Shown one piece after another: positions 34,421-42,908 of a stretch of DNA of 64,000 nucleotides (its first letter is position 1; every line of letters begins with the position of its first letter). The DNA is taken from assembly GCF_035918235.1 (NCBI RefSeq), contig NZ_CP109486.1, positions 496,001 to 560,000 of the forward strand, written 5' to 3'. The notes below the pieces were generated by a model that saw only the letters and a program-made list of their open reading frames with translations, was not told where the DNA came from and ran no database searches. Source of the stretch: Streptomyces sp. NBC_01445 (GTDB lineage Bacteria; Actinomycetota; Actinomycetes; Streptomycetales; Streptomycetaceae). The position numbers were made by a program, and so were the translations under genes.

Positions 34421-34843
34421 ATGCCGCAGGGGACAAAAGACACCGCGCACCCAGGACCGGGAGAGATTCACCGGCGCATCGTCGAGAGCTACGCGCAGAT
34501 CCTGGAAGGCCGGCTCGAAGACGCCCTGGAACTGATCGACCCCGAAGTCGTCGACCACCGGGGAGGCACCCAAGGCGATCACCCGGGACGCGAAGCCTGG
34601 CGACAGAAGTGGGAGCGGATGAGCGCGGGCAGCGCGTTCCACGACGTCTCCGTGACGATTGAGCAGAACGTCGTCTCCGGCGACACCTCCGTCAACCGGT
34701 ACACCAGCAGGGGCACCCACACAGACTCCGGCCGACGCTACGAAGTCCTCAGCATGGACATGGTCCGCGTCCGCAACGGCCGAATCGTCGAGCACTGGGC
34801 CCTGCGCGACGCCGATGCGATGCGCGACCAGTTGGGCCTGTGA
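34421..34843 (+). CDS. SnoaL-like/ester-cyclase-type protein (transposon passenger)
   Basis: The 140-residue protein has an NTF2-like fold: VESYAQILEGRLEDALELID, VVDHRGGTQGDHPGREAW, a cone of beta strands and the final VRNGRIVEHWALRDADAMRD helix typical of SnoaL-like proteins. GGAG lies seven bases upstream of ATG 34421. Its stop overlaps the transposase start as GTGA, so the two are co-translated and the gene travels with the element. Confidence 0.85.
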   Translation: MPQGTKDTAHPGPGEIHRRIVESYAQILEGRLEDALELIDPEVVDHRGGTQGDHPGREAWRQKWERMSAGSAFHDVSVTIEQNVVSGDTSVNRYTSRGTHTDSGRRYEVLSMDMVRVRNGRIVEHWALRDADAMRDQLGL

Positions 34844-36090
34844 AAGAACCTCCTGTCTCTGGCGGCCAACTGGTGACCGCCGGGCCCAACGGGAACCTCG
34901 CCCGCTGGCAGGAGGCGTTCGACAACCTCATGGGCCGGGTCGCGGGTCGGTTCGCCCGGGTCGAACCCCGGCGCCGGATGAGGAAGTTGGTGCTGGGACT
35001 GCTGTCCGACCTGCCGCGCAAGAACTGCTGGACCATCGCCGAGTGGGCCGGCGACACGACCCCGGACGGCATGCAGCACCTGCTGGGCAGGGCCAAGTGG
35101 GATGCCGATCAGGTCCGCGACGACGTACGCAGCTACGCGGTGGAGCACCTGCGCGACGACCAGGCGGTACTGGTCGTGGACGAGACCGGCGACGTGAAGA
35201 AGGGCACTGGCACGGTCGGCGTCCAGCGCCAGTACACCGGTACTGCCGGCCGGATCGAAAACTCCCAAGTCGCCGTCTACCTGGTCTACGCAGGTCAGCG
35301 CGGCCACGCCGCAGTGGACCGGGAACTCTACGTGCCGCGCTCCTGGACCTCCGACCCCGACCGCTGCCGCGCCGCGGGCCTTGCCGAGGACACCACCTTC
35401 GCCACCAAGCCGGAACTGGCCACTCGTATGGTCGCCCGGTTCCTGGACGCCGGCCACCAGGCCGCATGGATTGCCGGCGACGAGGTCTACGGCGGCAACC
35501 CGAAGCTGCGAACCGCACTGGAGGAACGCGGCACCGGGTACGTCCTCGCCGTGGCCTGCTCGCACGAAGTCACCACCGGTGCAGGGAAGTTCCGTGCGGA
35601 CACCCTGGTCAAGAAGGTGCCCAAACGGGCCTGGCAGAAGATCTCCGCAGGGGCCGGGGCCAAGGGCCACCGTTTCTACGACTGGGCAGTCATCGACCTC
35701 GCCGACCCTCGCCCCGGGAGTCGGCAGCTGCTGATCCGCCGCAACCGCAGCACCGGCGAACTCGCCTACTACCGCTGCTACTCGCCCGCACCTGCGCCAC
35801 TGACCGTGCTGGTCAGAGTCGCTGGATCAAGATGGCGAGTGGAGGAGTTCTTCCAGTCCGGCAAGGGCCTGGCCGCACTCGACGAGCACCAGGTCCGCTG
35901 CTATGCATCCTGGTCCCGCTGGGTCACCCTCGCCATGCTCGCGCACGCCTTCCTCGCCGTCGTACGCGCAGACGAGCACACCCGCCCCGCACCCGATGCC
36001 CTCATTCCGCTCACCTGCAACGAGATCCAGCGCCTGTTCATCACCCTCATTGTCCGACCCGTCCACGATGCCGCCCACCGGCTTGGTTGA
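34840..36090 (+). CDS. IS701-family DDE transposase (element A)
   Basis: The 416-residue protein has the IS701 motifs ARVEPRRRMRKLVLGLLSDL, VVDETGDVKKG (first Asp), IAGDEVYGG (second Asp) and SRWRVEEFFQSGKG (Glu). A TGA at 36088-36090 replaces the usual Trp before SDWRRRHQARSQASHYR, trimming about 25 tail residues that can still be read after the stop. The catalytic core is complete. GTG 34840 is coupled to the SnoaL-like stop; a more internal start is possible. Confidence 0.9.
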   Translation: MKEPPVSGGQLVTAGPNGNLARWQEAFDNLMGRVAGRFARVEPRRRMRKLVLGLLSDLPRKNCWTIAEWAGDTTPDGMQHLLGRAKWDADQVRDDVRSYAVEHLRDDQAVLVVDETGDVKKGTGTVGVQRQYTGTAGRIENSQVAVYLVYAGQRGHAAVDRELYVPRSWTSDPDRCRAAGLAEDTTFATKPELATRMVARFLDAGHQAAWIAGDEVYGGNPKLRTALEERGTGYVLAVACSHEVTTGAGKFRADTLVKKVPKRAWQKISAGAGAKGHRFYDWAVIDLADPRPGSRQLLIRRNRSTGELAYYRCYSPAPAPLTVLVRVAGSRWRVEEFFQSGKGLAALDEHQVRCYASWSRWVTLAMLAHAFLAVVRADEHTRPAPDALIPLTCNEIQRLFITLIVRPVHDAAHRLG

Positions 36091-36190
36091 TCCGACTGGC
36101 GGCGCCGCCACCAGGCCCGATCCCAGGCCAGCCACTACCGGCAACAAGCCACTCAGGCACGAAGATCACGATCTACGACTGGAGTATTAG

Positions 36191-37749
36191 TACTCCAGCC
36201 GGACTTCTCCATTAGCGCTGGTCAGCGGCTTGGGTGTGGGGAGTGTAGCGGGGTGGGATGGGGTGCGGGGCGGTCTTGGCGGACCGTCCCGCGATCGTGT
36301 GGCCACGCCGCATGTAGTGACAGTGGATCGAGCAGTCGTAGCCGTGATCAATGATGTGCCCACGAGTGCCTGGGGCCATGAACTCGAGAACTTGTTCCTG
36401 CGGGCCGGAGCCTGCTTCGCCCGGATCGAACCCCGACGCCGGATGCGGGACTACGTGCGCGGTCTGCTGGGTCCGGTAGGTCGCAAGAACGGCTGGCAAC
36501 TCGCCGAGTACGCCGGCCATGCCACCCCGGACGGGCTCCAGCACCTCCTGTCCCACAGCCGCTGGGACGCCGACCGTCTCCGCGACGACCTGCAGTTTTA
36601 TGCGGCGGAGCAACTTGGTGCATCAGACGGTGTGTTGATCATCGATGACACCGGCTTTATCAAGAAGGGCACCACCTCGGCCGGGGTGCAACGGCAATAT
36701 TCCGGAACGGCGGGCCGCACCGAGAACTGCCAGATCGGTGTCTTCGCCGCCTACGCCACCACCCGCGGTCACGCGCTGGTCGACCGCGAGCTCTACCTGC
36801 CCAAGTCCTGGGCCGAGGACCGTGAGCGCTGCCGAGCGGCCCGGATCCCCGACGAGCGTGGCTTCACCACCAAGAACGACCTCGCCCGCTCCATGATCCT
36901 GCGGGCCATGGGCTCCCCTCTGGTCTTTTCCTGGGTCACCGCGGACTCCGCTTACGGACAGGACTCCCGCTTCCGCCGTTTCCTGGAAGACGCCGGCTTG
37001 TCCTATGTCGTGGCGGTGCCCGAGTCCCAGCAGGTCCACGGCCCCCGCATCGACTACCTCGTCGGCCAGGCCCCGCCCGAAGCGTGGCAACGTCTGTCCT
37101 GCGGAGACGGCGCCAAGGGACTACGGTTTTACGACTGGGCGGCGGCCCGGCTGCCGGCCGTCTGGGAGTTCGACGGCGACGAGCCCACGCGGCAACGCTG
37201 GATGCTCGCCCGCCGCAGCATCACCAGACCCGAAGAGATCGCCTACTACCTGGCCAGTGCCCCTTTGGACGCCACTGTTGCCGACCTGGTCCGCATCGCG
37301 GGCTGCCGCTGGAAGATCGAGGAGTGCTTCCAGAGCGCGAAGAACGAGTGCGGCCTGGACCAGTACGAAGTCCGTCGCTACGTCGGTTGGTACCGGCACA
37401 TCACCCTCGTCATGCTCGCGCACACCTTCCTCGCGGCCATGGCCGTCCGGGAACGCGAAAAGGGGGTGACACGGCCAACACACCCGACCTCGTGGACCTC
37501 ACACCGGCAGAAATCCGCCGTCTGCTGGCAGTTGAACCCCGCCGCCGTCCTGCACGACGCGATCACGCAGTGAGGTGGTCGCACTGGAGACGCCGCCACC
37601 AAGCACGCGCCCGACACTGTCACTACATGCGGCGTGGTCACACGTTCGCGGGACGGTCCGCCAAGACCGCCCCGCATCCTGCCCCACCTCACTACACTCC
37701 CCACTCCCAAGCCGTTGACCAGCGGTAATGGAGAAGTGCGGCTGGAGTA
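36191..37749. mobile_element. IS701-family element B
   Basis: Inverted repeats of about 55 bp start TACTCCAGCCG and include GGCTTGGG(T/A)GTGGGGAGTGTAG; only a few positions differ. Flanks are TTAG on both sides (36187-36190 and 37750-37753). The left TTAG is shared with element A, so the order is TTAG-A-TTAG-B-TTAG. Confidence 0.88.
36317..37573 (+). CDS. IS701-family DDE transposase (element B), C-terminus out of frame
   Basis: The reading frame gives about 418 residues with LIIDDTGFIKKG (Asp), VTADSAYGQD (Asp) and CRWKIEECFQSAKN (Glu). After an AAAAGGGGG run (37458-37466) the frame leaves the family consensus; the expected tail LVDLTPAEIRRLLAVE then SHWRRRHQARARHCHYMRR continues one frame over. 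This is either an indel or a site of ribosomal slippage. GTG 36317 is a likely start, but the frame is open back to 36230. Confidence 0.82.
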   Translation: MTVDRAVVAVINDVPTSAWGHELENLFLRAGACFARIEPRRRMRDYVRGLLGPVGRKNGWQLAEYAGHATPDGLQHLLSHSRWDADRLRDDLQFYAAEQLGASDGVLIIDDTGFIKKGTTSAGVQRQYSGTAGRTENCQIGVFAAYATTRGHALVDRELYLPKSWAEDRERCRAARIPDERGFTTKNDLARSMILRAMGSPLVFSWVTADSAYGQDSRFRRFLEDAGLSYVVAVPESQQVHGPRIDYLVGQAPPEAWQRLSCGDGAKGLRFYDWAAARLPAVWEFDGDEPTRQRWMLARRSITRPEEIAYYLASAPLDATVADLVRIAGCRWKIEECFQSAKNECGLDQYEVRRYVGWYRHITLVMLAHTFLAAMAVREREKGVTRPTHPTSWTSHRQKSAVCWQLNPAAVLHDAITQ

Positions 37750-37753
37750 TTAG

Positions 37754-38035
37754 GGCCGGTCTTTGGTCCGGGGTTCTGTCCCCGTCCCCCCGGGAGATTC
37801 CGGCCGTCAGGACGGGAGTCCGTTCTCCCCGAGGTCGGCGGCAGCCGCGCTCAGGAAGGCGTGGTACGCCGTGCGTGCTCGCTTCTCCAAGAGATCAAGA
37901 TCGGGCTTCTCCGGGTCGAGCCCCCCGCCGCTGTCAGGAGTTGGAGACCCAAGGCCGAGGCAGCCGTTGACGGGACGGGCCCTGGTTTGCACAAATCCGC
38001 TCGCTGTTGGCAGCCACCGGCGCGATGCTGTCACG
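37754..38035. other. Intergenic with a possible relic on the minus strand
   Basis: The minus-strand stretch LLEKRARTAYHAFLSAAAAD then LGENGLPS (37807-37890) looks like a protein tail. No start or family can be assigned. Confidence 0.25.
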
Positions 38036-38731
38036 ATGCCTGCAGAGCACGCTTACCACGACGAACTCGGCGACCACTTCGCGAAGAACGCCGACACCAG
38101 CCCCTACAACGCGCACACCGACCGGCCCGCGATGCTCGCCCTTGCGGGGGACGTTGCCGGGCTGAAGATTCTCGATGTCGGCTGCGGGGCCGGGCATTAC
38201 GCGGCCGAACTCCTGGCGGGTGGTGCCGAGGTAGTGGGAATCGACGGCAGCGCAACTCTGCTGAGTCACGCGCGGGAGCGATTGGGCGACCGGGCCGAAC
38301 TGCGCATGCACGACGCGGAGAAGCCACTGGACTTCATCGACGACGCCTCGTTCGACGGCGTCGTGTGCGCATTGATGCTCCACCACATCACCGACCGGCC
38401 GCGTCTCCTGGGCGAGCTACGACGCGTCCTGCGTCCTGGAGGGTGGCTGCTGGTCTCGACGACCCACCCGACGGCTGACTGGAGGAAATTCGGTGGTTCG
38501 TACTACGCCGACGACTGGGTTGACCTCCCGCTCGCCGGGGGGCCGTTGGCAGTCCACTACCAGCGCATGCCGCTGGAAACGTTCCTGAACGAGCTGCTGG
38601 CCGCCGGATTCATGCTTGAGAAACTCATCGAGCCTCGCCCTATGCCTGGCCTGCGAGAACTCGACGAAACGGCCTACAACAAGCTCCATCAGGCTCCGTG
38701 CTTCCTTGCGGTCAGGCTCCTGCGGCCCTGA
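38036..38731 (+). CDS. Class I SAM-dependent methyltransferase
   Basis: The 231-residue protein has the SAM-binding motif LKILDVGCGAGHYAAELL, GAEVVGIDGS (motif II), and VVCALMLHHITDRPRLLGEL then RRVLRPGGWLLVS, the Methyltransf_11 pattern. ATG 38036 was chosen because the upstream frame is not protein-like. No partner gene points to a substrate. Confidence 0.87.
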   Translation: MPAEHAYHDELGDHFAKNADTSPYNAHTDRPAMLALAGDVAGLKILDVGCGAGHYAAELLAGGAEVVGIDGSATLLSHARERLGDRAELRMHDAEKPLDFIDDASFDGVVCALMLHHITDRPRLLGELRRVLRPGGWLLVSTTHPTADWRKFGGSYYADDWVDLPLAGGPLAVHYQRMPLETFLNELLAAGFMLEKLIEPRPMPGLRELDETAYNKLHQAPCFLAVRLLRP

Positions 38732-39068
38732 CCAACGCAGGGTCGACCGCCCCCACCACCGAGCCCCACCCCCGCCCGATGGGATGCTGACCGGCAGCCG
38801 AGCCAAGACCCGAGTCCTACTACCTCACCACTGCGAAACCCCAGGTCAAAACCACAATCTGAGGTCTCTACCGCACCCGGGGCGCTTCAGAGTGACGACT
38901 GGTCCTCTTCCGAGGCAGCCCTGGAAGACGGAGCCGGCCCCTCGTGGTCACCAGAGGGACGCTGCCTGTTCGCTGTGACAAGAACAAGGCACCGTTGCGG
39001 CTGATTCCAGGTGTGCCCTACGGTTTACGCGCGTCAACCTCTATACGGATTAGGGAAGTTGATAGAAC
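38732..39068. other. Intergenic, nothing recognised
   Basis: No coding signature, strong hairpin or repeat was noticed. It contains the promoter region of the secreted-protein gene at 39069. Confidence 0.4.
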
Positions 39069-39380
39069 GTGCCATCCCTCCACAGCACACTCGCCGTCGC
39101 GGCGACCGTCGCCGCCCTCACCCTCGGGCAGTCCTCGGCCCAGGCAGCGGTCCCGCCGGAACACGCGATCATCGTCTGCCAGAGCGCGAGCTTCTACGCC
39201 AACTACAACAGCTCCACCGGCCCCACCGGCTACCTCCGCACCCTCCCTTACGGCGACAAGGTGGGCCACACTCCCGGCGCACACCCCGTCTACAACGGCT
39301 GGGCTGCCACCTTCGACTACGGACCCAACGACTGGGGCTACGTCCGCTACGAGTGCATCGGTGGCTACGACTCCTGGTGA
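39069..39380 (+). CDS. Small secreted protein, SH3-like
   Basis: The 103-residue protein has a signal peptide (STLAVAATVAALTLGQSSAQA, cleavage near AQA-AV) and a compact mature part with two cysteines (IVCQSASFYANYNSSTGPTG, YVRYECIGGYDSW). The pattern resembles bacterial SH3-like small extracellular proteins. It is the first of three consecutive small secreted proteins. Confidence 0.7.
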   Translation: MPSLHSTLAVAATVAALTLGQSSAQAAVPPEHAIIVCQSASFYANYNSSTGPTGYLRTLPYGDKVGHTPGAHPVYNGWAATFDYGPNDWGYVRYECIGGYDSW

Positions 39381-39455
39381 GTTCCCACAGATCCGTACGC
39401 ATCCGCTCCCTCATCACGCTTCCTCCCCTCCCCCAACGGCAGCGAAAGGACGTCC

Positions 39456-39755
39456 ATGGGAACTCTCATGTCGGCTCTCCGTCTCCGCCGCGCGGCCACC
39501 GTCATCGCCACGGCGAGTGCCGCGATACTGCTCGGCACCGGCCCCGCCCTCGCCGCGAACGGCACCATCGGCGAACGCGAAACCGTCTGCGCCAACGATC
39601 TCTATGTCCGCACCGCCCCGCTCGGCGCCTGGACGGGCACCCTCTACAAGGGCCAGACTTTCCTGGTCGAAAGCAAGCAGGGCGACTGGGTCTACGGCTT
39701 CGCCTACGGCGACATCAACCGCCGCGGCTGGGTCCAGGACGGCTGGTTCTGCTGA
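39456..39755 (+). CDS. Small secreted SH3-like protein
   Basis: The 99-residue protein has a signal peptide (LRLRRAATVIATASAAILLG ... ALA-AN) and a mature domain VCANDLYVRTAPLGAWTGTL then YKGQTFLVESKQGDWVYGFA, an SH3b-like pattern with two cysteines. ATG 39456 has AAAGGA upstream. Such proteins usually bind cell-wall material or serve as small extracellular binders. Confidence 0.78.
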   Translation: MGTLMSALRLRRAATVIATASAAILLGTGPALAANGTIGERETVCANDLYVRTAPLGAWTGTLYKGQTFLVESKQGDWVYGFAYGDINRRGWVQDGWFC

Positions 39756-39872
39756 CGGCCCCGCGGCGATCCGGGCCCACCCACCGCGGGTGACCCTCCG
39801 GCCAGCGCGTCGCCGCTCCGACGCATCAGCACCCCCCACACCGGCCAGCTCCCCACCTCCCAGGGAGTACTC

Positions 39873-40241
39873 ATGCTCCGCCGCTCCTTCCTCCGCCGCC
39901 CCGCCCTTCCCCGCCTGCGCCACCTCGCCCCGCTCATCGCCGGCTTCGTTCTCACCGCCCTGGCCGCCGCCCCGGCGTCCGCCGGTAACGTCTGGCAGAT
40001 CCAGACCGCGCCCTCCCCCAGCACCGGCGCACCCATCGCTGGCGGCGGCAGTTGGATCGTCAACAAGCCCAGCTCGGCGAGCTCGTGGTCGCGTCTGCCC
40101 AAGACCGCGGCGCGACGGGGTGGCGTCAACTACCCGGTCGTGAAACGACCGGGCTTGCTGCTCGAGTCATCACTGGCTGTGATGGGTTCGGCTGCGTCCA
40201 GGACTCACGCTATGAGGGTGAGTTCAGGGGCCGTTGACTGA
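39873..40241 (+). pseudogene. Third small secreted protein, 3' end replaced by an IS605-type element
   Basis: MLRRSFLRRPALPRLRHLAP then LIAGFVLTALAAAPASAG is a clear signal peptide and NVWQIQTAPSPSTGAPIAGG begins a mature domain. From about 40125 the frame runs into the right end of the TnpB element (hairpin 40133-40153) and then antisense through it. The native C-terminus is lost. Confidence 0.65.
40105..40215 (-). ncRNA. Predicted guide RNA of the second TnpB
   Basis: Downstream of tnpB (minus strand) lies an 8-bp stem CCCGGTCG/CGACCGGG (40133-40153) followed by AGTTGAC, the same motif as at the 31.3-kb relic. By analogy with known TnpB systems the guide would be the next ~20 minus-strand bases (40124-40105). 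Confidence 0.35.
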
Positions 40242-41420
40242 GCCCCGCAGACCCACACCATCCAGCCGCGTTGGCGGATGTTGTGGGACGCGTTGTGGTC
40301 CGCGTGCTCAACGAATCCGCAGACCCGGCACGCGAAGCGGGCCTGGGCGGGCCTGTTTGCGCGTGCGGTGTGATGACACTGGGAGCATTCCTGGCTGGTG
40401 TAGGCCGGGTCGACGTGCACGACCGGCACCCCGGCCCGCTTCGCTTTGTAGGCGATGAAGGAGCCGAGTTGCGCGAAGGGCCAGGAGTGGAGCGTGGTGC
40501 GTTGGGGCTTTCTCAGCCGTGCCCGCTCGCGAATGCCCGTGAGTGTCTCCAGGGCGATCCCGCGACCGGTGCGTTCAGCCTCCGCCACGATCCGCTTGCT
40601 GATCTTGTGGTTGATGTCCTTGTTCCGCCGGGCTTCCTTGCCAGCATGCTTCTTCGCCCGCCGCTTGGCGGACTTGGTGTTCTTCTTCTGCAGCTTGGAC
40701 CGCAGCTTGCGGTCGCTTTCGCGCTTGCGGTTGATCCGCCTGCCGCAGTGGCGCTCGCCGTCGGAAGTGGCCGCGATGTTCACGATCCCCAGGTCGACGC
40801 CGAGGAACCCGGCCGGATGAGAGTTCGGGGCGGCTTCGGGGATCTCGCAGGTGGCGATCAGGAACCATTTCCCGCTCTGGCACACCAGGTCGGATTCCCC
40901 CTGGCGGTGCGCGGCCAGGACCTCCAGCTGCTCGGCCTGCCCGGTGAACGCCACGCCCTTCAGGCGGCCGGCTGTGGTCCAGATCGACACCGTGCGTGCC
41001 TGGTGCTGCCAGGACAGCATCCGGTCGTCATAAGGCTGCGCCGCCTCGGGTCGGAAGACCACCGGCTTGCCCGAGGCGCGGGCGTGCCGCTTCGTGCCGG
41101 GCCGCCCGTACCGGCCGTTACGCAGGTTCGCCTTCAAGGTGGTGTAGGCATCGCAGGTCTTCTTGATCGCGTGCTGGGCGGCCTGCGCGCCAAGCCCCCA
41201 CCTGACCCGAATCTCGGCATAGGTGTGCTTGCGGAGCTCCAGCGGACGTCGCGCGTTTTCCTCGAAAGCGACCCCGGCCGCCCAGGTCGCCGCTTGATTG
41301 CAGGCGTGCAGGGTCGCCTCAAGTGCCGCCGCCTGTACGGGCGTCGGCAGCAGCTTCACCCTCACCACCAGCTTCACGATCAGCGAACCTATACACCTGG
41401 ACGAAGACCCACCACACGTT
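40125..41420 (-). mobile_element. IS605-type element with tnpB only
   Basis: The right end is defined by the hairpin at 40133-40153 and the conserved GTTGAC; the left end lies somewhere upstream of the tnpB start and is not resolved. No tnpA is present, so transposition would depend on a transposase elsewhere, such as the one at 25.6 kb or another copy. Confidence 0.6.
40205..41377 (-). CDS. tnpB: TnpB RNA-guided nuclease (IS1341-like)
   Basis: The 390-residue protein from GTG 41377 has RuvC motifs LGVDLGIVNIAATSDG (Asp195), GIALETLTGI (Glu) and HADHNASHNI (Asp), plus zinc finger CSQCHH...CRVCGF. The Lys/Arg-rich bridge (INRKRESDRKLRSKLQKKNT) is intact. Sequence differs clearly from the tnpB at 26 kb, so this is a separate lineage. 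Confidence 0.92.
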   Translation of the reverse strand: MKLVVRVKLLPTPVQAAALEATLHACNQAATWAAGVAFEENARRPLELRKHTYAEIRVRWGLGAQAAQHAIKKTCDAYTTLKANLRNGRYGRPGTKRHARASGKPVVFRPEAAQPYDDRMLSWQHQARTVSIWTTAGRLKGVAFTGQAEQLEVLAAHRQGESDLVCQSGKWFLIATCEIPEAAPNSHPAGFLGVDLGIVNIAATSDGERHCGRRINRKRESDRKLRSKLQKKNTKSAKRRAKKHAGKEARRNKDINHKISKRIVAEAERTGRGIALETLTGIRERARLRKPQRTTLHSWPFAQLGSFIAYKAKRAGVPVVHVDPAYTSQECSQCHHTARANRPAQARFACRVCGFVEHADHNASHNIRQRGWMVWVCGAQSTAPELTLIA

Positions 41421-41536
41421 CGCCCCACCTCACCCGAACGAGCGATACCCGCTCCGGCCCTGCCCGCGCACACCGCCGTGGCCCGGCTCCGCCGGAACGC
41501 CCCGGGCCGCTCCGCGGCCGTCATGGCCTGCGGCAC

Positions 41537-41625
41537 ATCACGGCGACGCTCCGCGTCGCACCCCGTGGATGCGATTCCTCCCGGGCGTAAACGCCCAGGG
41601 TTCCTCGCAAGAATCCGCTGAAACG
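41537..41625 (+). repeat. 89-bp structured repeat, copy A
   Basis: Nearly identical (two mismatches) to 44908-44996 in the same orientation. It contains two hairpins: GCGACGC-TCC-GCGTCGC and CCCGGGCG...CGCCCAGGG nested in TGCGA...TCGCA. It lies upstream of the tnpB gene. Confidence 0.8.
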
Positions 41626-41693
41626 GCCGGGTCATCAGGCGTTCAGCCAGGGCAACGGATCAGGTCGCCGGTACCTACGGGTTCGCCTCGGAA

Positions 41694-41711
41694 CATCATG
41701 GCGCCATGATG
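41694..41711. repeat. Perfect 18-bp palindrome
   Basis: CATCATGGCGCCATGATG. No adjacent gene explains it. Confidence 0.5.
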
Positions 41712-42033
41712 AGCGACATAGCCGCGGTCGACCACCGCTTTAGGAGCGAGGTTGGGCGATCACAGGCGTGACCTGCGGATTCTCTGCCTCGGGTAGAGGC
41801 TGGCCGTACCGCCGTGACGAACCCCGGTTCCCCGTGAGTTCCCGTGCGTTCTGGCACGAGAGTGGCACGGCCCGGGGACCGTGCCCGACCCGTCGATGCG
41901 AACTACGGGCACGATGGGTCGCTGAGGTCTCCGGACCTGATCACGGGGGTTGCAGAGGCTCGGGACGTTCGCCTGCGGTCGCCACGGTTGCTGTACTTCG
42001 CTGCTGTACTGCAACGCCTCCGGAGGCAGTTGG

Positions 42034-42366
42034 CTAGCCGCCTCCTGGCGATCGATGGCGGGGAGCGCTCCAGAGGCCCAGACGTTGGAGACGGCGCTGC
42101 CTGTAGCGCTCTCCCAAGTCCGTCAACCCGAAGACAGTCCCTATAGCTGCGCCGAAGCCTCCCGCGATCAACACCTCACCCCACGGTCCATGATCCCCGA
42201 GTGTGGCCGCCGCGCCGAGGATCGCGATCGGTACCCCGGTGCATACACCGATGCCGATTGGATGGCGAGCGGAGAAGCGCTGGGATCGAGTCGGTGGCTG
42301 CTGTCCGCCGAGCATCCGGTCTATGGACCAGAAGGCGCGCTTGAGATTGTCCTGGAGGGCGGGCAC
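42034..42366 (-). CDS. Small integral membrane protein
   Basis: The 110-residue protein has two hydrophobic segments (IGIGVCTGVPIAILGAAATL and WGEVLIAGGFGAAIGTVFGL) between a basic N-terminus and an Arg-rich C-terminus (ERYRQRRLQRLG). No family recognised; probably a small two-helix membrane protein. Confidence 0.65.
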   Translation of the reverse strand: MPALQDNLKRAFWSIDRMLGGQQPPTRSQRFSARHPIGIGVCTGVPIAILGAAATLGDHGPWGEVLIAGGFGAAIGTVFGLTDLGERYRQRRLQRLGLWSAPRHRSPGGG

Positions 42367-42662
42367 GGTGCGGAGTCTAGGGTCAGCTCAATGACTCAGC
42401 CAAGCGTCGAAGCAGCCGGGACTAGAGCGCCAGTCCGCCAGCCCGCACAGGTGATCATTCGTAGTACTGGTCAGGGGGAAGAGCTGTCCGCCAGCGATGA
42501 CCGCAAACTGTCCGCCCATCCGGGCGGACCACTGTCCGTGGACAGGGGGCCGTCCGGATCCGCCCTCGTCCACCGCTGTTGGTGTCAGGCGTTGATGTCA
42601 GACATCAACGGCCGCTTGACAGTGACCGAATAGGAGTGGAGGCACCCTCGAAACCGCACCTA
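42367..42662. other. Intergenic with a short palindrome
   Basis: CGTTGATGT-CAG-ACATCAACG at 42590-42610 is a perfect 9-base dyad just before TTGACA (42616-42621), perhaps an operator-promoter. No downstream plus-strand gene is evident. Confidence 0.35.
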
Positions 42663-42908
42663 TCAAGGCTCTTGCGGCTCGCCCACGGCAGTATCAACCG
42701 CGGAACTTCTGCGGCCTCGCCTGGTTGCCCGAATTCGGTCGACGATGAGTCCCGCAAGTCCAGCCAGGAAACAGATCGCCCCTATGCCCAGGCCCAACCG
42801 CAGCAGTGGCGGCCGGCCACCACCCAACGCGCGGGCGCCGGCCCAGACCGCTCCGGCCGTAAGCCCGAGACCCTGCAACCACCATCGATCTTCCTTGGTG
42901 TTCGTCAT
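42663..42908 (-). CDS. Small membrane protein
   Basis: The 81-residue protein from ATG 42908 (GGAGGAC directly upstream) has a short Trp-rich start (MTNTKEDRWWLQGLGLTAGA), a hydrophobic segment LGLGIGAICFLAGLAGLIVD and a basic stretch RIRATRRGRRSS. Function unknown; conserved-looking codon use supports a real gene. Confidence 0.6.
   Translation of the reverse strand: MTNTKEDRWWLQGLGLTAGAVWAGARALGGGRPPLLRLGLGIGAICFLAGLAGLIVDRIRATRRGRRSSAVDTAVGEPQEP

Larger units (their letters stand above)
33598..36186. mobile_element. IS701-family element carrying TetR and SnoaL-like passenger genes
   Basis: The ends are inverted repeats of about 45 bp starting TACTCCAGTCGTAGATCGTG with only a few mismatches (33598 onward and up to 36186). 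The element is flanked by TTAG on both sides (33594-33597 and 36187-36190), the YTAR-type duplication of IS701 elements. The 2,589-bp interior holds three genes: tetR, a SnoaL-like gene and the DDE transposase, so it is larger than a usual IS701 (about 1.4-1.6 kb). Confidence 0.85.
41378..42033. other. Non-coding stretch with a structured repeat and a palindrome
   Basis: Apart from the 89-bp repeat at 41537-41625 and the palindrome at 41694-41711, no gene is supported. Confidence 0.45.

Noticed and set aside
41820..42030. Possible phage attachment site (repeats around GCTGTACT)
   Set aside because: Only short direct repeats are visible and no integrase gene is nearby.
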